From NCBI GenBank assembly GCA_013350335.1, contig CM023532.1, forward strand, positions 89,035,383 to 89,099,382: 64,000 nt of DNA. The letters are read 5' to 3'. The notes beneath the pieces are model-generated. The model saw only the letters and a list, made by a program, of their open reading frames with translations. It was not told the DNA's origin and did no database searches. This document shows, in pieces, positions 55,500-64,000 of this stretch (positions are counted from its first letter, which is position 1; every line of letters begins with the position of its first letter). This stretch comes from Chimonanthus salicifolius (taxonomy: Eukaryota; Streptophyta; Magnoliopsida; Laurales; Calycanthaceae). The translations under genes and the position numbers were made by a program.

Positions 55500-55945
55500 C
55501 TTCTGGACCTTGTGTGCCTCGTTAGGGAGCAATAGGTCAAGTGGCTAGTATTGGTTAGGAGAATCTAGAATCTTATTAGATGCACTTGCCTAGAGTGGTA
55601 TGTGACTTCCAAGATGTATTTCTTGAGAAGTTAACTGGTTTGCCGCCGAGTAGAGAGGTTGAATTCGTAATTGACTTAATTTCGAGCAGTTTGCCTATCT
55701 CTATGCTTGCTTATAGAAGGGCTCCTGTAGAACTAGATGAATTAAAATACAGTTGACTGAATTGACTAAGGATGGATTTATGCGACTTAGTATGTCACCT
55801 TGGATGACACTAACTTTGTTTGTCAAGAAAAGGGATGGATCAATAATGCTTTGTATTGACTACCGATAGTTGAACACAATGACGATTAAGAACAAGTACC
55901 CCCTCCCTAGGATCGATGATTTATTTGATTAGTTAATGAAATTCC
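55500..55945 (+). pseudogene. pol: Diverged Ty3/gypsy RT fragment
   Basis: Plus-strand translation with stops gives a PR-RT linker and RT N-terminus: DVFLEKLTGLPPSREVEFVIDL, then LFVKKRDGSIMLCIDYR and [12 protein letters not shown]. It ends before the catalytic IDL and IDD motifs. The wording differs clearly from A, B and E (for example the SREVEF segment), so it is a different gypsy lineage and probably the oldest element remnant here. TAG and TGA interrupt at ~55868, ~55931 and ~55755. Confidence 0.85.
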
Positions 55946-56727
55946 GTTACTAGAGTAATGCATGACCTGGGGGGTGAATAGGTCGGTTTTCAATTTTAAT
56001 TCCATTTTAAAATTTCTCAACTGAATTTCAATCTAAGTGTATGATAATTCAATGAGATCCTTTCACTGAAAAATAAACAACTGTTTAATAAAAATGACCG
56101 ATCAATATTAGTGTGTGTATGTGAAACAATATTCAATCCAAACAATCAATTCAAAGCATCAAACACATATAGACACAGATATTTTGTAGTGGTTCGATTT
56201 CAACAAACCTACGTCCACTATCAGACTTCCCAATCTCTAGGGTCGTCCCAAATATACTATGCATGGGTCTCACACCCAAATAGTACAACCTAGTTTTTTA
56301 TAGAGGTTCACCCCAATCGGTTTAATCCTCTACACCTATTTTTTAGAGTGGTTCGAACACACAGTTCTCCTTGGGCCTTATTCGATTTCCTTTATGTGCT
56401 TTCTTCTTTAGTTGATCTGTGTACTCCTTTCCATCAGATTAGCTCCATCAAAGTGATTATCGGCACAGCAGTATAGGACTTGGGTATGATTGTTTTGAGG
56501 TCCTATGTAAACACCTTAAGCTTCATCAAAACTGGGGTATTGATTATCGAAACATCTATGAAAGAGGATGATGAAGAAGGTGTAAAGGGAAGAGGCTGAT
56601 TGCTCTGGTCACACTGTTATATTTTTCCAAAATGCTCTCTGTGTGAATCAGTCCTCATTTCATTCAGCTTCCAGTTATTTATAAGACTGTCTGCATTGTT
56701 TATAGCCAGTCACATCCACGAGACCTC
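55946..56727. repeat. Unidentified repeat-like region
   Basis: About 780 bp without ORFs or LTR motifs of the surrounding families. It contains CCTGGGGGGTGAATAGG at ~55968, a motif I associate with dispersed plant repeats, and GTGGTTCGATTT / AGAGTGGTTCGAACAC stretches. Strand and type are uncertain. It ends where LTR I begins (56728). Confidence 0.4.
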
Positions 56728-57054
56728 TGTAATAGCCCGGATTTTCAATGCAATAAATATATTGGTTATTATTTATTTTAATTGTATGGCCGAACCCTAA
56801 TCTTGTTATGTATAAGGACCTCATGCATGTTCAATATAAGGGATGGAGAATGATCAAAGATCATGGTTTGGCCCTTGCATGGCCAAACACTAGATTTTTA
56901 TGTATAAGGACCATTAAGGACAAAAAGGATTGGATGAGGTTCGGCCATGATGTATGGCCGAACACCATCAAATGGTCCAATCATAGGTATGTGTTTTTTA
57001 AGAGAAAATGATGAACCATAGGGTTCGGCCATGTTGTATGGCCGAACCCCATGG

Positions 57055-57235
57055 AAGTATTTTAGTGATTTTAATGGGTTTTAAAAGGATGAAAATGATG
57101 GACGTATGTTAGTGATTTTAATGGGTTTTTTAAAAGGATGAAAATGATGGAAGTATGTTAGTGATTTTAATGGGTTTTAAAGGATGAAAATGATGGAAGA
57201 ATGTTAATGATTTTAAATGGGTTTTAAATGTTGTA
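57055..57235 (+). repeat. ~47-bp tandem repeat, about four copies, in LTR I
   Basis: Copies start near 57055, 57102, 57151 and 57197, each with TTAGTGATTTTAATGGGTTT and GGATGAAAATGATGG. Periods of 46-49 bp vary through T- and A-run length. Confidence 0.8.
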
Positions 57236-57982
57236 AATGATGATTTAAATTGAGGAGATGATGAACAATGGACCATGGGTTCGGCCATGATGTATGACCG
57301 AACCCCATGGAAGAAATGTTGATGGATTTTGGGTTTTAAAATGAAGGACATTTCATGAACCTAGGTGTATGATGAAGATGATATCTTTATGGACTTAAGG
57401 TTGTTAAATGATTAACTTATGTGAGTGGATTAATAAATCAAAAGATGGAATGATGTTGGACCCACATTGATTAAAATGACCAAGGACCAAAAAAAGGGGG
57501 TCAAAACCAAAGACTGAGGTTCGACCATGTTGTATGGCCGAACCCCACTAGTGAGTTTTTAGTGGACAGTGGGTAGTGGACAGCGGGTAACTGGCTGATT
57601 TTAAAAATGAAATATTTATATGATTTTCCTTTCCCAAATGGTTAAGTTAAATTGGAAGGATGAAGGGAATGGTTTAAATCAATTGGAATAATTAATTTGA
57701 TCCTTTTATGGAATTTATTTAAGGTAAAAAGATTCCACAACCAGGGGAGTGATCGGTGAGCGATTTTTGGACGAAAATGCAAGGACACGATATTTGGTCG
57801 TTGGTAGGATTCTTACCTTATTGAAAACCATGGAATATGTATATGTGATGTTTTTACTTCTATGTTAATTTTGGTATCAAAGTATTATGTTTCAACTATG
57901 GGATTTTAAATGCTATGATGTTTATTATTACATAGCATGTTTGCACTTGCATCTCATGCATAGCATGGGAGGGATCAATTGA

Positions 57983-58225
57983 GGGGGGGTCCACGCTCCA
58001 TTCGGATTTTCGATAAACAATCGTAGGGAGGAATCCACACTGATTCCAATGGATGTATGATTGAATTGTAACCGGAGTCCACGCTCCGTTCGGGGCGACC
58101 GATAAGGCATTCGTGGGGAGAGACATAATGTGTTTCAAATGTAACCAGAGTCCACGCTCCGTTCGGTGGGACCGATAAGGCATACGTGGGGATACCTTGA
58201 TGTGGATTATCCATCAAGATGAATA
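57983..58225 (+). repeat. Hairpin-repeat array in LTR I
   Basis: Three units with GTCCACGCTCC, ATTCG/GTTCGG and CCGATAAGGCATTCGTGGGG, then CTTGATG..CATCAAG. The counterpart in the inverted fragment is at 24417-24555. Confidence 0.75.
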
Positions 58226-58563
58226 CTATGTGATTGTGATATGGATGATGGGTGGGATTCATGGCATATGACACCCATGGCATGGCATTGATTTCCATGG
58301 TTTTGATATTATATATAACTATGTGATTTTTATACTAACCTATGTGTTTGACCCTACTCGGAGTACCTACTGGGCTCGTTGTCTAACGCCCTACTTCTAC
58401 CTTAGATGATGACACAAGAAATGGACGGAACAAAGGACGCGATCGGAGCCAAGCTTAGGAGCGGATGAGCTAGATCTATTTTATTTAAGTTTTTATTTGG
58501 GACATGTAATTTGAGTAATTAGCTTGTTGGGACTGTAATAACTTAGACTATTTGCTATTGTAT

Positions 58564-61248
58564 TGTATCGCCCCGCCTTTTTTTCACTCGCTTTTTCCCG
58601 AAAATTCAGAGTCTATTTTTTTTTATAATAGAGTAGAGTGATAGAGAGCGTGACGTCACGACGCGAGCTAAGTCCGAACTTCCAAAGTCCAACCCTTAAC
58701 TGGCCAACACTATGTGTGCATGGACTCAGTCCATGAAAACAGTTCACACATAGCAATATAAACATACGGAATAAAAAATCATAACATGCAGAATTATAAT
58801 AGAACCAAGTTCTATTCCATTCAGATAGCAAAGTACGTCAAGTCCTTAATCATCATTCAGATATCATAATTATCAAAACTAAAACCCAACCATCTAAGTC
58901 ATTACATTCCCGGAAACTAGTTACTCAATACATGTCCATAAGTAACTTTATTCAAAACATATAAAATAAATCATCCAAGCTCCTATGCCTGGCCCTCCTT
59001 GCGTTCATTGTTCCCCTTGTTTCCTGTATCATCAACTAGGGTAGAAGTAGGGCGTTAGAACAACGCGCCCAGTAGGTATTCCAATTAGGGCTAACACATG
59101 GTTGTACAAAACATATATAATATCATAATGTCCAAAACCATATAAAACGATGCCATGCAATGATGACAAATGCAATGAGTCCCACCCATCACATGCACAT
59201 AAAAGTACCCACCACATAGGTCTTTCGGACGCCCCGACGGAGTGTGGACCCTCTGGTTTCTTCCTAATGGAAAAGCACATCAAGGTACCCTACATAGGTT
59301 TTTCGGACGCCCCGACGGAGTGTGGATCCTCCGGTTACAAATCCTTCACCTCATGCCATGCATGAGATGCCAATGAAACACATGTTATTTTATAACATAA
59401 ACATAGCACTAAAATCACATTTTAAAACATATCCAACGCATGCTATTTTATCATATAAACATAGCATTTAAAATCACAATATTAAAACATATCCTTTGCA
59501 ACATAATTTCATCAAAAATAAGATAAAACAAATGTACATAAACCCATGGTTTCAAAGAGGTGGAATCCTACCAAAGACCGCTAACGTGTCCTTACGTCTT
59601 TCGTCAATTAACCGCTCACGATCGTAAACACCTTGTGAGGTCCCATTACCTTATAATATAACAATTAATCATTACCAAGTCCCACTTGATTTTTAACATT
59701 CTAACTCCATAAAGAAAACCACATGGGGTTCGGCCATACACCATGGCCAAACCCATGGTCCATTAATTCAGTTAATTACAAAAATGCCATTGTACATAAC
59801 CATAGTCATTTTCCTTGCTTAGGTTCCAAAATAATCCATACATACTTCTTTAATCCAAACACATAGTCCAATAAATAATTCATGGGGTTCGGCCATACTC
59901 CATGGCCAAACCCTATGTCCAATATTCCCATATATTTACAACTTTGCCATCCATGGCTTACATATCCAATAATCTGATCCTTTCAAACATTAAAAATCAT
60001 AAATCACTCCCCATATTAATTCCATAATCGATTCCTTAGTCCCAACATGATCCATCATATATTCCCCATGTGGTTCGGCCATACACTATGGCCGAACCCA
60101 TGGTCCTTCATTCTAGACCCTATTTACAAAATTGCCATTGGCCTAATTATTTCCAACCTTCCATTGATTAACACATAAACCTAAACCCATAAAATTGGTT
60201 CATGGGGTTCGGCCAAGCACCATGGCCGAACCCTATGATATCTAAATTTCCATTTTTATCAACTTCCATTATTGGCAAACCCATAATTAACAAGTTCATA
60301 ATTAGAAGGTCCATATTTAGAAACTTTCTAAATTCCAAATCCAACTTCTATACTTAGAAAGTCCCTAAAAAGAAACTTTCTAAATTTATCAATTCCTATT
60401 CTTGGATCCCTAACTCCAAGTTCTTTCCATAATTTTAAAGCTTCCAAATTAAAATTCCATAATTAGAAAGTTCCGAATTAAAACTTTCTAATTTAATCTT
60501 CACCTTCCAAAAATAGAAACTTTCCCATTTTAATCTCCTCCTTCTATTTTTCGAAACTTTCTAAATAAACAAACTACCATAAATAAACTTTAGTGGGGTT
60601 CGCCCATACACCATGGCCGAACCTCACCCATAGAAACAAATTTAACCCTTTCCATTTATTTTCTAAATTAATAACCAACTCGATGGGGTTCGGCCATACA
60701 CCATGGCCGAACCCTATGGTTCATACTCTTTAGAAATCATATATTCCCATTCATCCATTAATTTGTCGTTCCATGGATCTAAACCATCAACCATACATCC
60801 ATTTAAAATAAATCATAAATGACCTTTCACATGGGGTTCGGCCATACAACATGGCCGAATCCTATGATTCAACTTTTCCTTCAAACTTCCATTTAAAAAA
60901 AATCAATGTTCTTTCCATAGGATTCATCCTTCAAAAACCCATTAAACAAACCCAATGTTCCTCCATGGTTTTCAATCCTCAAAACCCATGAATTAAACAT
61001 ATCTTTCCATAGGGTTCAGCCATGCACTATGGCCGAACCCTATGGTTCTTTCTTTCCATTAAAATTCATACATTCATCTCCTTATCCTCTTCCATGGGGT
61101 TCGGCCATACACCATGGCCGAACCATATGGTTCTTTTCTTTTAAAACAAATTTATCAAGTAAAAATACTAACCGGTTCCGATTGATTCTTGCTCTTCCAA
61201 TCATTCTCTTTTCTTCTTAATTTTTCCCAGCCAAGAGCACCTCTTGCT
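58564..61248 (-). mobile_element. LTR J (family 2, interrupted by LTR K)
   Basis: Its minus-strand end is GGCGGGGCGATACA at 58564, close to the end of LTR B. The conserved block near 59040 (minus strand GGGCGCGTTGTTCTAACGCCC, then TACTTCTACCCTAG) and the hairpin (58666-58701) follow. The array is at 59212-59336, and nine or so palindromic motifs lie between 59725 and 61120. At 61249 the plus-strand start of LTR K interrupts; the rest of J is outside the window. No coding sequence is present. Confidence 0.85.
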
Positions 61249-64000
61249 TGTAACACCCCGATTTCTCAATAAGATGGATAATTACGAAAATGCCCCTAGT
61301 TTGGTAAATTTAATAATTATGATGTTAAATGAGAAAATGGTGGGGCCCATTGTTCAAATTAAGATCCTATGAACATATTATAAGGGTCAAATTATAATGG
61401 ATGGGTAATGTACATCAAATTGGGTCAAAATGGTTAATTGGGTAAAAAAATTCTCAATGATTGGAATAATTATGAAAATGCCCCTGGATTGGTGAATTCA
61501 ATAAATGTGATTGTAAATAAGGAAATAGTGGGGCCCATTGTTCAAATGAATACCCTATGAGCACATTATAAGTGTCAAAATTGATTGGATGGGTAATGAA
61601 CATCAAATTGGGTCAATATCGGTAATTGGGTCAAAGGACCCAATTGGGACCCAATGGGTCATAATGGATTATTTGACCATTGGGTGAGCTCAATTTAAAT
61701 GGGGTTAAGCTGAATTGATTGGAAATCAAGTGGAGCAAAAATGGGTAGGACTGATGCACAAGTGAAAACCATTTAAAAATGGCAAAATCAGCCCATTAAT
61801 GGGTCATGTTGTCAAAACGGGTCAAGGGCCTGATTGGGGACCCAATGGGTCGGGTTGACTAGGTTGACCACGGATGACCGTGTGGGCCCTCAATTGAACT
61901 CAAGTGTGAGTTAGTTCAGCTTGAGTTGGACTGATTTGGAGTGAGTTTGATTTAAGAAAAGAGTTGACTCAAACTTGGTGCATTAAATGTGTTGAGTTGG
62001 ATGGGTTGAGTTAGAATAAAAACACCATGGATCAAGTGAGTCAAGAGGATATGGAAAGGTGTCTTAATCTCACACAACACTTGGGAAAACAAATCTCAGC
62101 CGTTGGAATGAGGAGGTTCCTTGGCAAAGCCAAGGGACACCAAGGTTGGGCGGCTTCATGCATCTCATGAGATGCATGTGTTAAACCATGAAGGGATGCA
62201 ACGTTTGGGTGAAGGGGTGTCTTGGATGACACCCAATATCCCATCAGTTTTTGGCAAACCTTAATGAGGGAAAATGAATGGAAGATGGGACTGAAATTAC
62301 AAAAGGGAAAGGTTACCATTCTTGGCCGATTTTCATATTGAAAATCCAAAGAATTCCCATCTCTCTCTCCCACTCTCCAAACTTGTTTTTCTTGGCTGAA
62401 CAACAGAGGTGTTGGCACCAATTAATCAAGCATAAACCAGCAAAGGATTAAGGAAGAAAGGAAGAAATAGAGGGGAGAAAGCAAGGATCATAGGCAAAGG
62501 AAATTTGGTAAGAATTCTTAAGTGTTCAAGTTAAACAAGTTGTAAGAAAAGGGTATGTATTGGGCTATGGTTATGACCGAATGCACCAAGGCTTTAACCT
62601 TGAGTAATAGAGGTTTTAAAATGGTAAAAATGATCATTGGGTTCGGCCACCTTGGAGGGCCGAACCCCATGTAAATGATTGGTTGGTTTTGATGTTTTTG
62701 AAACATAGAAACCATGAAGTTTTGTGGATTGTTTTTGATGTTTTCTTTAAGACTTGAAATGCATGTTTTAAAGAGGGTTAAAGCATGGACTTGAATGTCA
62801 TGAAGTACTGAAGGTATCATGGGTCTAAATCATGGATTTAAATTGATGAAATGGACCATTGGGCTCGGCCATCTTGGATGGCCGAATCCCATGAAGTATT
62901 ATGGTTATTTGGATTGAGTTTTATAAAGTGGAAACCATGCAAAGTGATGGACTTATTTGAATGGTTTTGAAGGGTAAAAACTTGGTAACGTTATACTGAT
63001 TATTATATGTTTAAATGACATCTAAAACATGTTTAAGAGGACCAAAACATGGACATAGGGTTCGGCCACCTTGGATGGCCGAACCCCATGAAAGTATTTG
63101 ATGTTTGGTAGGGCTTTCAAGAGATGGAAATCATATCAATTGTGGAGAGCTTAAGTGTTTTAAATAAAGCTATTTATTTGACAAAAAAGATCTAAATCAT
63201 AGGCCAAGAGGTTCGGCCAATTGGGATGGCCGAACCCCATGAAATGGTATGACATTTCCATGAAAGTATTTGATGGTTTTGTGAGATAAAAACCATATAA
63301 AGTTATGGTGTTCTTATGGCAATTAATGGAATACATGTTTACTGTTTTTGGTTGATTAATATGCGGTTGAACCATGTATTATTCATGGTTGAATTAGCAT
63401 GTTAAAACCATAAGTAATCATGGTGAATATTGGACCAAGTGAACCATAGGGTTCGGCCATGTGCAGGGCCGAACCCCATGGATCATGATATGGGTTAAAT
63501 AGACTATGTTTATGGGTAGTATTTATTATTGCTTTCATGATTTTATAAAGGGTTTAAAATATCCCAATGGAGAACCAATTGGTGATGGATAAAAGGGATT
63601 ACAAGGTTCGGCCATGTATAGGGCCGAACCCCATGGAAATGACAATGGTTTTGATATGGCTTAGCCTAGTGGCAAAGCTGTAAATACGGGTGATAATGTA
63701 AATATGGTTAGATAAAGTTTAAAAGGACATGAAAGAAGGATTAAACTAAGGTGGTATGGTTCGGCCGTGGTGTATGGCCGAACCCTACAAAGAAATGTTT
63801 AAAGGGTTAAGTATTTAAGAATTGACCAAGCGAAAAAGGAGGTTAAATTCTAAGTTGGTGATGTTCGGCCATGGGCATGGGCGAAGCCCACAAGATGTGG
63901 TTGGGCCTTAGATGTGAATGAATGAGTAAATGATAGTATGATTTACTGATTGTTATATGGACAAGGTACCAAAAGTTGGACGACGTGCGAGTCGTGACCG
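61249..64000 (+). mobile_element. LTR K (family 5), running off the window
   Basis: Starts TGTAACACCCCGATTTC and follows element E's LTR, including GGATAATTACGAAAATGCCCC. A ~188-bp tandem duplication lies at its start (about 61263-61638). It continues with GGGTC repeats, a stretch matching 25640-25850 and 54360-54580 (minus-strand orientation there), then eight palindromic motifs between 62639 and 63890. It ends at the window edge in the CpG-rich block (GGACGACGTGCGAGTCGTGACC). Whether it is a solo LTR or part of an element cannot be seen. Confidence 0.85.
61263..61638 (+). repeat. 188-bp tandem duplication at the start of LTR K
   Basis: TTCTCAAT begins at 61263 and again at 61451; both copies contain AAAATGCCCCT, GTGGGGCCCATTGTTCAAAT and GGATGGGTAATG with scattered substitutions. 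The 5' LTR of E has only one copy of this segment. Confidence 0.8.

Larger units (their letters stand above)
56728..58563 (+). mobile_element. LTR I (family 1, internally deleted, 3' end missing)
   Basis: Starts TGTAATAGCCCGGATTTTC as in element A, then jumps after ~60 bp to sequence that in element A lies ~1.4 kb further in (TGGCCAAACCCTAAT region), so most of U3 is deleted. It continues with palindromic motifs (56938, 57019, 57279, 57520), a ~47-bp tandem repeat (57055-57235), a hairpin array (57983-58225) and the GTCTAACGCCCTACTTC block, and is cut at 58564 by LTR J. Its last ~100 bp of U5 would lie beyond J, outside the window. Confidence 0.8.

Overview
The window is nuclear DNA from a land plant, almost certainly an angiosperm with a large, repeat-rich genome; the species cannot be named from the sequence. 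It consists essentially of nested Ty3/gypsy LTR retrotransposons. The evidence is a set of LTRs of about 3.0 to 4.2 kb starting TGTAA and ending TTACA, primer-binding sites complementary to the 3' end of plant initiator-Met tRNA, Gag and Pol domains in the order Gag-PR-RT-RNaseH-INT, and an integrase C-terminus with a GPY/F segment and a chromodomain-like tail (chromovirus, most like the Tekay/Del lineage). I find no host protein gene, tRNA, rRNA or CRISPR array.

Layout. 1-7544: element A (+), decayed, with an inverted LTR piece at its left edge and a 3' LTR cut by element B. 7545-~23900: element B (+), with a 3.0 kb 5' LTR; its gag is split by two solo LTRs, C (+, 10978-15118, target-site duplication CGACA) and D (-, 15858-19796, TSD GTCAG). 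~23900-25557: inverted family-1 LTR fragment. 25558-55197: element E (-), interrupted in its RNase H/RT by element F (+, 28152-43790, TSD ACTCC) and solo LTR G (+, 44725-48836, TSD AAATC). F itself carries solo LTR L (+, 37911-42066, TSD AAGAG) in its 3' LTR. 55198-56727: older debris (an LTR edge, a diverged RT fragment, an unidentified repeat). 56728-64000: three stacked LTRs I (+), J (-) and K (+), the last two running or resuming beyond the window.

Inferred order of events: A is older than B; B is older than C and D; E is older than F and G; F is older than L. No element is autonomous as it stands. A, B and E have stops or frameshifts in gag/pol (many look like CAG to TAG or CGA to TGA, as expected from deamination of methylated cytosine), and F lacks gag, protease and RT entirely yet has two LTRs that differ by only a few per cent, so it was probably mobilised in trans.

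Most interesting signals: (1) an accessory ORF between PBS and gag in E (209 aa: acidic tandem repeats followed by CCHC zinc knuckles), with a decayed homologue in F; (2) a palindromic motif with arms GGTTCGGCCAT and ATGGCCGAACC repeated roughly 55-60 times across LTRs of otherwise different families; (3) conserved RNA-hairpin candidates in LTRs and leaders, several showing compensatory base changes between families.
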